From contig NC_020504.1 of NCBI RefSeq assembly GCF_000349325.1, positions 8,040,326 through 8,104,325 of the forward strand: a DNA stretch of 64,000 nucleotides. The letters run 5' to 3'. Under the pieces are notes generated by a model. It worked only from the letters and a program-made list of their open reading frames with translations. It did no database searches and was not told where the DNA came from. The DNA comes from Streptomyces davaonensis JCM 4913. GTDB taxonomy: Bacteria > Actinomycetota > Actinomycetes > Streptomycetales > Streptomycetaceae. Shown in pieces: positions 21,113 to 29,885 of the stretch; within the stretch, counting starts at the first letter, position 1; every line of letters starts with the position of its first letter. The position numbers and the translations under genes are program-made.

Positions 21113-22771
21113 TCAGCCTCGGCCCGGCTCGGCCACGGCACATCGGGCCTGCGCCGCCGCTCCGGCACCGCGCCGGATCTCGTGACCGGGCAGCCCCGCG
21201 CGCCCCAGCACCCAACTGGCCCCGCTCAGCGACTTCGCGGCCTGCTTCAGGGGCGCGAGACATGCGGCGGCCTGCCGGTGGTCCAGCACGCTCCCCGGCA
21301 CGCACAGGACCGTTGCCAGGGACAGCGTCACGGGTCGCCCGCCCGCCGACCAGGGCGCGTCCAGCACGGTGGCGGCCAGCGGATCGAGCCCCTCCGGATC
21401 GGCCAGCACCAGGAAGTCGTCGCCGCCGATGTGCCCCACGCGCGTGCTGCCCGACGCCGCGTGCTGCAACGTCCGCCCCACCGACCGGATCAGCTCGTCG
21501 CCCGCAGCGAATCCGGCGCCGTCGTTGACCTGTTTGAAGTGGTCGACATCCAGCCAGCTCAGCGCGAACGTCCGCCCATCGGCGATCCGGCGGTCCACCT
21601 CACCGGTGATCGCGTCCGAACCGGGCAGCCGGGTCAGCGGATTGAGCCGTGCCGCCTCCTCGACGCGCGACTCGGCGAGCGCCCGTACGAGATCCGCGAG
21701 CCGCACGACGCCCACACATCGCCCGTACCGGTCCACGACCGCCACATCGTCGGACGTACGGTCCCGGTCGCCCACCGCCACGACGTCCAGCACCTCCCAG
21801 GCGGTGGCGTCGACACCGACCGTCCGCGGCGCGTCCCCGAGTTTGAACGCCGGCCGGTCGGCGTACAGGGCATGGCCGTAGCGTCCCGACATGGACAGCA
21901 GGAACCGCGAACGGTGCACCGAGCGGACCGGCACCCCGCGCGTGTCGACGAGCAGCACGCCGGACACGTCCGGCGACCCGGTCAGCAGGGTGCGTACCTG
22001 ACCGGCGGACGCGGTGGCCGGCAACAGGGCGGCGGGCCGTACGAACGCCCGTACCGGCGGCCCCGAACGCGGAGGCGCGCCACCATCGGGGCGGCGGGGC
22101 GGAACGTATACGTCCGCTGCGGGCAGCCGGGCGGGCGGCGCGAACAGGTCGCCCTGCGCCAGTTGCGCGCCGGCCGCGACCGCCGCCGCGTACTGCAACT
22201 CGGTCTCCACGCCCTCCACACAGAGCAGGGCGTCCAGCTCGTCGCACAGGGTCCGCATCGCCCGCACGGCCGCCGGCCGCGCCAACAGCGAGGGATCGAG
22301 CTTCACCAGGTCCGGCTCCAGATCGGCCAGCAGCCGCAGGGGTACGTCGCCGTCCCCGACACCGTCCGCGCTGATCCGGAAGCCCTGGTCCCGCAGTGCG
22401 GCCACGGCCTCCAGGAGCGCCTGCTGGGGCACGTGCGTGTACGGCGGGACGATGTCCAGGGTCACTTCCCAGGTCATCCTGCCCACCTCCCGCACGGCGT
22501 CGTGCAGTTGGGGCAGCCCGGCGAGGTCGGCGAGGGTCCCGGCGAAGACGTTGACGTGGAGCGGCAGCATCGTCTCCTTGCGGGCCGCCGCCCGGACCGC
22601 CGACACGGCCAGGCCGCCGTCGAGTTCGGGGTCGCGTCGGGCTTCGGCCAGGATGTCGCCGGTCTCCGGACGGGCAAGAACCTCCAGCCCCGCCACCCCA
22701 CCGGTGGTGAGATTGACCACCGGCTGGAAGGCGAAGCGGAGAGTATCCGTCCAGGAGTGCACGGAAAGCAT
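21113..22771 (-). CDS. EAL-CBS-GGDEF composite protein, probably catalytically degenerate
   Basis: A 552-residue soluble protein with an N-terminal EAL domain (residues about 1-240), a central pair of CBS modules (about 270-385) and a C-terminal GGDEF domain (about 390-540). Such proteins make, break or sense cyclic di-GMP. Deviations are visible. The EAL signature is EVL (30-32), and the metal-binding DDFG is DGVG, although KLD and EGVE are kept. The GGDEF signature is GGDDF, and the usual LTGLPNR is LTRLPGS. It may therefore bind nucleotides via the CBS or EAL parts rather than catalyse turnover. ATG 22771 is chosen because AAGGGGG lies upstream and the EAL fold begins at once. It is downstream of the thiolase gene, 112 bases away on the same strand. 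Confidence 0.85.
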   Translation of the reverse strand: MLSVHSWTDTLRFAFQPVVNLTTGGVAGLEVLARPETGDILAEARRDPELDGGLAVSAVRAAARKETMLPLHVNVFAGTLADLAGLPQLHDAVREVGRMTWEVTLDIVPPYTHVPQQALLEAVAALRDQGFRISADGVGDGDVPLRLLADLEPDLVKLDPSLLARPAAVRAMRTLCDELDALLCVEGVETELQYAAAVAAGAQLAQGDLFAPPARLPAADVYVPPRRPDGGAPPRSGPPVRAFVRPAALLPATASAGQVRTLLTGSPDVSGVLLVDTRGVPVRSVHRSRFLLSMSGRYGHALYADRPAFKLGDAPRTVGVDATAWEVLDVVAVGDRDRTSDDVAVVDRYGRCVGVVRLADLVRALAESRVEEAARLNPLTRLPGSDAITGEVDRRIADGRTFALSWLDVDHFKQVNDGAGFAAGDELIRSVGRTLQHAASGSTRVGHIGGDDFLVLADPEGLDPLAATVLDAPWSAGGRPVTLSLATVLCVPGSVLDHRQAAACLAPLKQAAKSLSGASWVLGRAGLPGHEIRRGAGAAAQARCAVAEPGRG

Positions 22772-22883
22772 AATGGCGCCCCCTTCGCGCGCCCGAGCCC
22801 AGTTCATGAGACGTTCACGCAGGATTCCGGGATGGTCACAGAGGGTGGAAATCGCGCCCACGCGCCGCTCCCTGACGGCCGCC

Positions 22884-24074
22884 TCATCGCACCGCGACCA
22901 CAGCTGAGCCGTGCCCGAACAGCCCTTGGTTCGTCGACACGCCCACGCGCGCGCCCGCGATCTGCCGATCGCCCGCGGCACCCCTCAACTGCCAGGTCAG
23001 TTCGCACACTTGGGCAATGGCCTGAGCGGGCACGGCCTCGCCGAAGGAGGCGAGCCCGCCGCTGGCGTTCACGGGTATGCGCCCGCCCGGACCCGTTGCG
23101 CCCTCTCGCAGCAGCTTCGCGCCCTCGCCCTCGGAGCACAGCCCCAGATCCTCGTACCACTGCAACTCCAGCGCGGTGGACAGGTCATAGACCTCCGCCA
23201 GGGAGAGGTCCTCGGGCCCGATGCCGGCCTCCTCGTACGCGGCGCGGGTGATCGATGCCCGGAACGACTCCGCGGCAGGCTCCACCGCGACCGCCGAGTC
23301 CGTCGCGATGTCCGGCAGGTCGAGCACCGTGTTGGGGTAGCGCGGGGTCACCGTGGACACGGCCCGGATCCGCACCGGTTCCGCCACGCCGCGTCGCCGA
23401 GCGAAGTCCATGCTGGAGAGCACCAGTGCCGCGCCGCCGTCGGAAGTCGCGCAGATGTCCAACAGTCGCAGCGGATCGGCGACCACCGCGGAGGCGGCCA
23501 CTTCCTCGGCGGTGACGCGCTTGCGATAGCGCGCGTACGGATTCAGCGCCCCCATGGCCGAGTTCTTCACCTTGACCTGAGCGAAGTCCTCGGGAGTGTC
23601 CCCGTGCAGCGCCATGCGCCGCCGCGCGTAGAGCCCGAAGTACGTCGGATTGGTCGCCCCGAGGACCCGGAACCGCAGCCAGTCCGGATCGTCCGGCCGA
23701 TCCCCTCCCGCAGGCCGGAAGAAGCCCTTCGGAGCGGCGTCGGCCCCCACCACGAGCACCGTGTCCGCGAGCCCCGCGAGGATCTGGGCCCGCGCGGCGC
23801 CGATGGCCTGGGCGCCGGAGGCGCACGCCGCGTACACGCTGCTCACCCGGGCCCCCTGCCAACCGAGTGCCTTGGCGAACGTCGCCCCGGCGACGTACCC
23901 CGGATAGCCGCCCCGCACGGTGTCCGCGCCGACGATCGACCCCACGTCGCGCCAGTCCAGCTCCGCGTCGGCGAGCGCCGCACGCGCGGCCGCCGCCCCG
24001 TACTCGACGAAGCCGCGTCCCCACTTGCCCCAGGGGTGCAGACCCACACCGAGCACCGCCACCTCGTCCGTCAT
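22884..24074 (-). CDS. Thiolase-like protein (SCP2/lipid-transfer type)
   Basis: A 396-residue protein of the thiolase superfamily, non-condensing SCP-x/lipid-transfer branch. The N-terminal active-site cysteine sits in YAACASGAQA (C84). The C-terminal half has NASGGLASFGEAVPAQA and ends in STNQGLFGHGSAVVAVR. Members act on acyl-CoA or steroid-side-chain thioesters and commonly pair with a DUF35 partner. ATG 24074 is four bases after the DUF35 stop, so the two are co-translated and probably form a complex. No acyl-CoA dehydrogenase or hydratase genes are nearby, so the pathway cannot be named. Confidence 0.9.
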   Translation of the reverse strand: MTDEVAVLGVGLHPWGKWGRGFVEYGAAAARAALADAELDWRDVGSIVGADTVRGGYPGYVAGATFAKALGWQGARVSSVYAACASGAQAIGAARAQILAGLADTVLVVGADAAPKGFFRPAGGDRPDDPDWLRFRVLGATNPTYFGLYARRRMALHGDTPEDFAQVKVKNSAMGALNPYARYRKRVTAEEVAASAVVADPLRLLDICATSDGGAALVLSSMDFARRRGVAEPVRIRAVSTVTPRYPNTVLDLPDIATDSAVAVEPAAESFRASITRAAYEEAGIGPEDLSLAEVYDLSTALELQWYEDLGLCSEGEGAKLLREGATGPGGRIPVNASGGLASFGEAVPAQAIAQVCELTWQLRGAAGDRQIAGARVGVSTNQGLFGHGSAVVAVR

Positions 24075-24078
24075 GCCG

Positions 24079-24522
24079 TCATCGCCCCCTTGTCGGCCGC
24101 CACTGCCAGGTCGTCCGGACCGCCTCCGCGTCCTCGTGGAGAACACCCGGCACGACCTCCACCTCCATGCCCACCGCCAGATCACGCACGGTGACCCCGG
24201 GAACCGCCTGCCCGAGCACCACCAGGCGCTCTGTCTCCAGTTCCACAGCGATCAACGCGTACGGTTCCCACGGAAGTTCCGGGTTGGTCACATAGGGTGA
24301 CGGTGGCCGGTATTGACTGTCCGTGTACGACCAGATCCGGCCCCGTCGGGAGAGCGGAACCTCTTCCAGATCGCCACCCGGGCACCCCGGGTTCCGGCAG
24401 TGCGTGTCCTCGCGCGGGAAGAACACAGATGCGCAGGCCGAGCAGCGCGTCCCGAGCAGCCGGAAGTCGTCTCCGTCCCCGGAGAACCATCCGGCGATCA
24501 CGGGCTTACGTGTGCGTGACAA
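24079..24522 (-). CDS. DUF35 Zn-ribbon/OB-fold protein, thiolase partner
   Basis: A 147-residue protein with an N-terminal rubredoxin-like zinc ribbon (C27-x2-C30 and C42-x4-C47) and a C-terminal OB fold (IWSYTDSQYRPPSPYV through VVPGVL), the standard DUF35 layout. DUF35 proteins complex with thiolase-like enzymes to hold CoA thioesters. It is immediately upstream of the thiolase gene. The start is uncertain. TTG 24522 gives the full N-terminus with GGGGAGGG a few bases upstream. A GTG in frame seven codons later is the alternative. Confidence 0.85.
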   Translation of the reverse strand: MSRTRKPVIAGWFSGDGDDFRLLGTRCSACASVFFPREDTHCRNPGCPGGDLEEVPLSRRGRIWSYTDSQYRPPSPYVTNPELPWEPYALIAVELETERLVVLGQAVPGVTVRDLAVGMEVEVVPGVLHEDAEAVRTTWQWRPTRGR

Positions 24523-24542
24523 GAACCCTCCCCGGAATCAGA

Positions 24543-24559
24543 TCTGACGGAACGTCAGA
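24543..24559. promoter_or_regulatory. inverted repeat upstream of the DUF35-thiolase operon
   Basis: TCTGACGgaaCGTCAGA is a perfect 7-bp inverted repeat with a 3-base spacer, 21 bases ahead of the DUF35 start and in the divergent region shared with the NUDIX gene. The size and symmetry suit a TetR-type dimer. No regulator gene is adjacent, so the factor would act from elsewhere. Confidence 0.5.
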
Positions 24560-24669
24560 AGTGTGTCACGGGCATCCACGAAAGGACACCGTCCCCCGTC
24601 GCTCAGCGCCTGGCATCCATGGGCCGCCCCCGGAAGACGTCGTTCACGTGATCGGATACAGTCCGCCGC

Positions 24670-25206
24670 GTGTCCGAAACTCAACACTCCAACCCCAACT
24701 CCGCGCCCGACTCCCACTGTTCGAGCTGCGGAGCGCCCTTCGGAGAGGGCGTAGCAGGCTGGCCCCGCACCTGCCCGGTCTGCGGCGCGGTCGCCTACCG
24801 CAACCCGCTGCCGGTCGCCATCGCGCTCCAGCCCGTCTACGACACCCAGGGCACCGCCCTGGTGGTCATCACGCGAACCATCGCTCCCGCGCGTGGAGGC
24901 ATCGCATTGCCCGGCGGCTACATCGACGACCGCGAGGACTGGCGGCAGGCCGTCGTCCGCGAACTCAAGGAAGAGACCGGCATCGACGCCGCCACCCGCG
25001 ACGTACGGCTGATCGACGCGATGAGCTCGCCCGACGGCCACCTGCTGCTGTTCGGGCTCCTCCCGGAGCGGCCGGCCGACCAGCTCCCGCCGTCCGCCGG
25101 AACGGACGAGACGGAGGGCTGGCATCTCCTGCGCCGCCCCGAGGAACTCGCCTTCCCCCTGCACACCGCGGCCGTACGAGCCTGGTTCGAGGGCCGCTAC
25201 ATCTGA
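24670..25206 (+). CDS. NUDIX hydrolase with N-terminal zinc ribbon
   Basis: A 178-residue protein. Four cysteines near the N-terminus (C17, C20, C35, C38) form a small zinc ribbon like that of NudC-type NADH pyrophosphatases, but the large N-terminal NudC domain is absent. The Nudix box is complete (GGYIDDREDWRQAVVRE then LKEETGI), with the metal-binding REXXEE glutamates. It should hydrolyse a nucleoside diphosphate linked to another moiety in the cytoplasm; the substrate is unknown. Translation starts at GTG 24670. Its stop lies two bases from the stop of the converging GH31 gene. Confidence 0.9.
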   Translation: MSETQHSNPNSAPDSHCSSCGAPFGEGVAGWPRTCPVCGAVAYRNPLPVAIALQPVYDTQGTALVVITRTIAPARGGIALPGGYIDDREDWRQAVVRELKEETGIDAATRDVRLIDAMSSPDGHLLLFGLLPERPADQLPPSAGTDETEGWHLLRRPEELAFPLHTAAVRAWFEGRYI

Positions 25207-25208
25207 GC

Positions 25209-27575
25209 TCAGGCCCCCGCGAGCCCTCGCACGCGCACCGGGTAGGACGGCTCGCCGACGCCGCCATCACCCTCCCGCTCCACGACCACCTGCCGGCCCT
25301 CCCAGCGGGCGACGTACCGCTCGATCTCCGGTTCGACCCAACCGTCGCCCGCGTCCGGAACGACCAGCCCGCCCCCGGTCCGCCCTCGGGCGGGCGCCCA
25401 CACCTCCAGCTCCCACTCACCCTCCGCCCCCCGCACGGGCAGGACGGCACCCGCACGCGCCAGCACCGGGATCCGGGAGAGCGGCGCGTCCACCAACACC
25501 TGGCCCGGCCCCTCGTACACCTGCTCCGTCACCGTGTCGTACCACCGGCCCCGCGGCAGCTGCACGGCCCGCCGGTCCGCACCCGGATCGAGCACCGGCG
25601 CGACCAGCAGACAGTCGCCCAGCAGAAAGGCGTCCTCGCAGTCGCGCAGCGCCCGGTCCTCGGGCGCACCCCACCAGAGCGGCCGCACATAGGGCGCCCC
25701 GGTACGCCGAGCCAGATGCGCCAGCGTCAGGAAGTACGGCAACAGCCGCCGACGCTCCAGCAGCGCCACGCGCGCGTGCTCCAACACCTCCGGACCGAAC
25801 TCCCAGGGCTCCCTGCGCCCCGCGCGCAGACTCGCGTGCGTACGGAACAGCGGCAGATAAGCGCCCAGTTGGAACCACCGCAGATACAGCTCAGGCGACG
25901 GGCTCCCGTCGAATCCCCCGACGTCCGGCCCCGAATACGGCACCCCGCACAAACCCAGGCCCAGCACCAGCGACAGCGAGGCCCGCAGCCCCGGCCACCC
26001 CGTCGCCACATCTCCCGACCACGCCCCGCCGTAGCGCTGGAGACCCGCCCATCCGGAGCGGGAGAAGACGAAGGGCCGATCCTGGGGCGCCAGTTCGCGC
26101 AGGCCCTCGTAGCCCGCCCTGGCCATGCACAGCGCGTAGACGTTGTGCGCCTCACGATGATCGCCGCCCCGCCCCTCCAGGGCATGCCGGGCGGAACGAG
26201 GCAATGTCGACTCCCCGAACGCGGCGAACGACGTGGGTTCGTTCATGTCGTGCCAGAAGCCCGCGAACCCCTGCGCCAACCGCTCCTCGTACAGGCCGCC
26301 CCACCACTCGCGCACGCGCGCGTCCGTGAAGTCCGGGAACACCGCTGCCCCCGGCCAGACGACGCCCTCCACCAAGCGGCCGGACGCGTCTCGCACGAAC
26401 GCGTCTACCGCCGACCCGCTGTCGTACACCGCGTTTCCCGGATCGGCCTTGACCGCCGGATCGACGATCGACACCAGCCGGACACCGTCCCGCCGCAGCT
26501 CATCGGCGAGCTGCGGCAGCTTGGGGAAGTGATCCTGGTCGACGGTGAACACCTGATGGCCGTCATAGTGGTCGATGTCCAGATGGACCGCGTCCAGCGG
26601 CAACCCGCGCTCCAGGTAGCCCGACACGATCCGTCGCACTTCCTGCTCACCGCCGAAGCCCCACCGCGCGTGATGATGGCCGAGCGCCCACGCGGGCGGC
26701 AGCGCGGGAGCCCCCGTCAGCGAGGCCCAGGTGAGCAGCACACGCGCGGGAGTGCCGACCATCACCCAGCAGCGCAGCGGACCGCCCTCCATCCGCACCT
26801 CGCACGTCCCCGCGCGGTCGTGACCGGAACCGGCCCCCTCCTCGCCCTCCCGCAGCGTCACCGTGCCGTCCCAGGACGTGTCGTGGAACACCAGATGAGT
26901 CGCCGCGTCGGCCACCACCATCTGCACCGGCATGGTGATGTACAGCGGATCGTCGTCCGGCCCGAAGACCCGGCCGGGGTCGGTGTTCCACAGGCGATAG
27001 GTGCCGTCCCGCAGCCGGGGTCCCGAGGCCCGCCCACCGAGCCCGAAGAAGCGCGCGTCCGCGGCCACCTCCGAGCGCTGCATCCAGCGCGCCCGACCCC
27101 CCTCAACCGGCTCCCACCACCGCGGCGGCAGATCACGGCGCAGCGTGACACCGCCCGGCGTGAGCACCTCGACGGCACCGTGCCGCGAGACCACGACCGT
27201 CACCCGCTCGGCCACCACCCGCCAGCCGCCGTCCTTGTCCGGCTCCAGCACCGCCCGCGGATCCGGCTCCGGACAACGACCGGCCAGCGCGTACGACGGC
27301 TCGGCCTCCGCCCCGTCCCAGCCCCAGAACACGGCGCCGTTCACGGTCACCGTGATGCGCAGCACCGTCCTGCTGAACCGCAGGAGCCCACCGCCAGGAC
27401 CGGGCTCCACCTCCTGCACGGGACCGGGCACACGGGCGCGCTCGGCCCCCCTGGGCGGCAGCCCGGCGGCGTCCGCGCGCCGCCTGCGCCATGCCGCCCG
27501 CACAGTACGCAACCCCTGGGCCGCTCCCGTAGAACCGACCACCATCACCGAACGCACCAGGTCACGACCGTCCAT
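25209..27575 (-). CDS. Glycoside hydrolase family 31 (alpha-glucosidase/alpha-xylosidase-like)
   Basis: A 788-residue GH31 enzyme. An N-terminal beta-sandwich (residues about 50-290) precedes a TIM barrel containing the nucleophile motif GFWHDMNEP and the acid/base aspartate in WSGDVATGW, followed by the HASLRAGRREPW region and two C-terminal beta domains. These residues indicate a retaining alpha-glycosidase acting on alpha-glucosides or related sugars. There is no signal peptide, so it is probably cytoplasmic. ATG 27575 follows a weak site; an ATG 11 codons upstream is possible but adds a poor N-terminus. It is divergent from the acetoacetyl-CoA synthetase gene; the ~210-base gap holds both promoters, with no clear operator. 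Confidence 0.93.
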   Translation of the reverse strand: MDGRDLVRSVMVVGSTGAAQGLRTVRAAWRRRRADAAGLPPRGAERARVPGPVQEVEPGPGGGLLRFSRTVLRITVTVNGAVFWGWDGAEAEPSYALAGRCPEPDPRAVLEPDKDGGWRVVAERVTVVVSRHGAVEVLTPGGVTLRRDLPPRWWEPVEGGRARWMQRSEVAADARFFGLGGRASGPRLRDGTYRLWNTDPGRVFGPDDDPLYITMPVQMVVADAATHLVFHDTSWDGTVTLREGEEGAGSGHDRAGTCEVRMEGGPLRCWVMVGTPARVLLTWASLTGAPALPPAWALGHHHARWGFGGEQEVRRIVSGYLERGLPLDAVHLDIDHYDGHQVFTVDQDHFPKLPQLADELRRDGVRLVSIVDPAVKADPGNAVYDSGSAVDAFVRDASGRLVEGVVWPGAAVFPDFTDARVREWWGGLYEERLAQGFAGFWHDMNEPTSFAAFGESTLPRSARHALEGRGGDHREAHNVYALCMARAGYEGLRELAPQDRPFVFSRSGWAGLQRYGGAWSGDVATGWPGLRASLSLVLGLGLCGVPYSGPDVGGFDGSPSPELYLRWFQLGAYLPLFRTHASLRAGRREPWEFGPEVLEHARVALLERRRLLPYFLTLAHLARRTGAPYVRPLWWGAPEDRALRDCEDAFLLGDCLLVAPVLDPGADRRAVQLPRGRWYDTVTEQVYEGPGQVLVDAPLSRIPVLARAGAVLPVRGAEGEWELEVWAPARGRTGGGLVVPDAGDGWVEPEIERYVARWEGRQVVVEREGDGGVGEPSYPVRVRGLAGA

Positions 27576-27787
27576 GCTGCTCAGCCTGCCACTGACCGGC
27601 CCCCACATGCGTGCCGTTCAACTGCCGTTCACCCGTGGCGGGACCACATCTTCACGGCGCGGACTATGTGCGGGGCACCCTGGTGCGGGAGTCGATCACA
27701 TGGCATCGTCCGTGTCAGCCGCGTCACGCGCACACCCAGCCCGTGCGCGGACGACGCACACGAAGCGCACAGTCCGGGAGCCGCCCC

Positions 27788-29755
27788 ATGTCGACCCTGA
27801 ACCCCGAGCCGCTCTGGCAGCCGGATCAGGCACGCATCACCCACGCACAGGTCACCAAGTTCCAGGCCTGGGCGGCAGAGCGCCACGGAGCACCGTCCGA
27901 GGGGGGCTACCCGGCACTGCACCGCTGGTCCGTCGACGAACTGGACACCTTCTGGCAGGCCGTCACCGAGTGGTTCGACGTGCGGTTCTCGACGCCCTAC
28001 GCGCGCGTGCTGGGCAGCCGCGTCATGCCCGGCGCCGAATGGTTCCCCGGGGCGACCCTGAACTACGCCGAGCACGCCCTGCGCGCCGCCGACACCCGCG
28101 CCGACGAACCGGCCCTCCTCCACGTCGACGAGACCCACGAACCGACCCCGGTGACCTGGTCCGAGCTGCGCCGCCAGGTCGGCTCCCTCGCCGCCGAACT
28201 GCGCACCCTCGGCGTACGCCCCGGGGACCGCGTCAGCGGCTACCTGCCGAACATCCCCCAGGCCGTCGTCGCCCTCCTCGCCACGGCCGCCGTGGGCGGA
28301 GTGTGGACCTCCTGCGCCCCCGACTTCGGCGCCCGCAGCGTCCTCGACCGCTTCCAGCAGGTCGAACCGGTCGTCCTGTTCACCGTCGACGGCTACCGCT
28401 ACGGCGGCAAGGAACACGACCGCCGCGACACCGTCGCCGAACTCCGCCGCGAACTGCCCACCCTGCGCGCCGTCGTCCACATCCCCGTCCTCGGCACCGA
28501 GGCTCCCGACGGCGCCCTGGATTGGTCGGCCCTCACCGGCGCCGACACCGAGCCCGTCTTCGAGCAGGTGCCCTTCGACCACCCCCTGTGGGTGCTCTAC
28601 TCCTCCGGCACCACGGGCCTGCCCAAGGCGATCGTCCAGTCCCAGGGCGGCATCCTCGTCGAACACCTCAAGCAGCTCGGCCTGCACTGCGACCTCGGCC
28701 CCGAGGACACCTTCTTCTGGTACACCTCGACCGGCTGGATGATGTGGAACTTCCTCGTCTCCGGCCTCCTCACCGGCACCACGATCGTCCTGTACGACGG
28801 AAGCCCCGGCTACCCGGACACCGGCGCCCAGTGGCGCGTCGCCGAACGCACCGGAGCCACCCTCTACGGCACCTCTGCCGCGTACGTCATGGCTTGCCGC
28901 AAGGCCGACGTGTACCCGGGACGCGACTTCGACCTCTCGAAGGTGCAGTGCGTCGCCACCACCGGCTCCCCGCTGCCGCCCGACGGATTCCGCTGGCTGC
29001 ACGACGAAGTCCGCGAGGACCTCTGGATCGCCTCCGTCAGCGGCGGCACCGACGTCTGCTCCTGTTTCGCCGGAGCCGTACCGACCCTGCCGGTGCACAT
29101 CGGAGAGCTCCAGGCGGCGGGCCTGGGCACGGACCTCCAGTCCTGGGACCCGAGCGGCAAGCCACTCATCGACGAGGTCGGCGAACTCGTGGTCACCAAC
29201 CCCATGCCCTCGATGCCGATCCACTTCTGGAACGACCCCGACGGCAGCCGCTACCACGACAGCTACTTCGACACCTACCCCGGCGTCTGGCGCCACGGCG
29301 ACTGGATCACCATCACAGCTCGCGGCTCCGTCGTCATCCACGGCCGCTCCGACTCCACGCTCAACCGCCAAGGCGTGCGGATGGGCTCCGCCGACATCTA
29401 CGAAGCCGTCGAGCGACTCCCGGAGATCAAGGAATCCCTCGTCATCGGCGTCGAACTGCCCGACGGCGGCTACTGGATGCCGCTCTTCGTCCACCTTGCG
29501 CCCGGGGCGGTTCTCGACGAGGCCCTGCTGAACCGGATCAAGCAGACCATCCGCGAACAGCTCTCGCCACGTCACGTCCCCGACGAGGTCATCGAGGTAC
29601 CGGGCATCCCGCACACCCTCACCGGCAAGCGCATCGAGGTACCCGTCAAGCGCCTTCTCCAGGGCACCCCCCTCGACAAGGCAGTCAACCCGGGCTCCAT
29701 CGACAACCTCGACCTGCTGCACTTCTACGAGGACCTCGCCCGCAAGCGCGCCTGA
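27788..29755 (+). CDS. Acetoacetyl-CoA synthetase
   Basis: A 655-residue adenylate-forming enzyme that activates acetoacetate (or a similar short acid) to its CoA ester with ATP. The N-terminal ACS-type region contains WFPGATLNYAEHAL. The P-loop is LYSSGTTGLPKAI, the A5-like region is SGGTDVCSCF, the A7-A8 hinge is WRHGDWITITARG followed by GRSDSTLNRQGVRMG, and the A10 lysine lies in LTGKRIEVPVKRLL. Length and motifs match the acetoacetate-CoA ligase subfamily rather than acetyl-CoA synthetase. The ATG at 27788 is chosen for its family-typical N-terminus. Confidence 0.93.
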   Translation: MSTLNPEPLWQPDQARITHAQVTKFQAWAAERHGAPSEGGYPALHRWSVDELDTFWQAVTEWFDVRFSTPYARVLGSRVMPGAEWFPGATLNYAEHALRAADTRADEPALLHVDETHEPTPVTWSELRRQVGSLAAELRTLGVRPGDRVSGYLPNIPQAVVALLATAAVGGVWTSCAPDFGARSVLDRFQQVEPVVLFTVDGYRYGGKEHDRRDTVAELRRELPTLRAVVHIPVLGTEAPDGALDWSALTGADTEPVFEQVPFDHPLWVLYSSGTTGLPKAIVQSQGGILVEHLKQLGLHCDLGPEDTFFWYTSTGWMMWNFLVSGLLTGTTIVLYDGSPGYPDTGAQWRVAERTGATLYGTSAAYVMACRKADVYPGRDFDLSKVQCVATTGSPLPPDGFRWLHDEVREDLWIASVSGGTDVCSCFAGAVPTLPVHIGELQAAGLGTDLQSWDPSGKPLIDEVGELVVTNPMPSMPIHFWNDPDGSRYHDSYFDTYPGVWRHGDWITITARGSVVIHGRSDSTLNRQGVRMGSADIYEAVERLPEIKESLVIGVELPDGGYWMPLFVHLAPGAVLDEALLNRIKQTIREQLSPRHVPDEVIEVPGIPHTLTGKRIEVPVKRLLQGTPLDKAVNPGSIDNLDLLHFYEDLARKRA

Positions 29756-29780
29756 CCCGGCCCCGCGCCGCAACCAACCC

Positions 29781-29821
29781 TGGCCTCGGACCGCCCAGCA
29801 CCACGGCAAAGTCCGAGGCCA
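29781..29821 (+). terminator. terminator hairpin after the acetoacetyl-CoA synthetase gene
   Basis: TGGCCTCGGAC pairs perfectly with GTCCGAGGCCA (11-bp stem, 19-base loop), 25 bases after the stop codon. Confidence 0.75.
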
Positions 29822-29885
29822 GACGCATTGTCAGTGCCCCCGGTTACTGTGAGTGAGCATTGATCGACCGTGCACAGGGGGAAAC

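Noticed and set aside
24297..27800. A ~1167-codon forward open frame opposite the GH31 gene
   Set aside because: Composition is Arg/Pro/His-rich with no domain, and the opposite strand encodes a complete GH31 enzyme with catalytic motifs.
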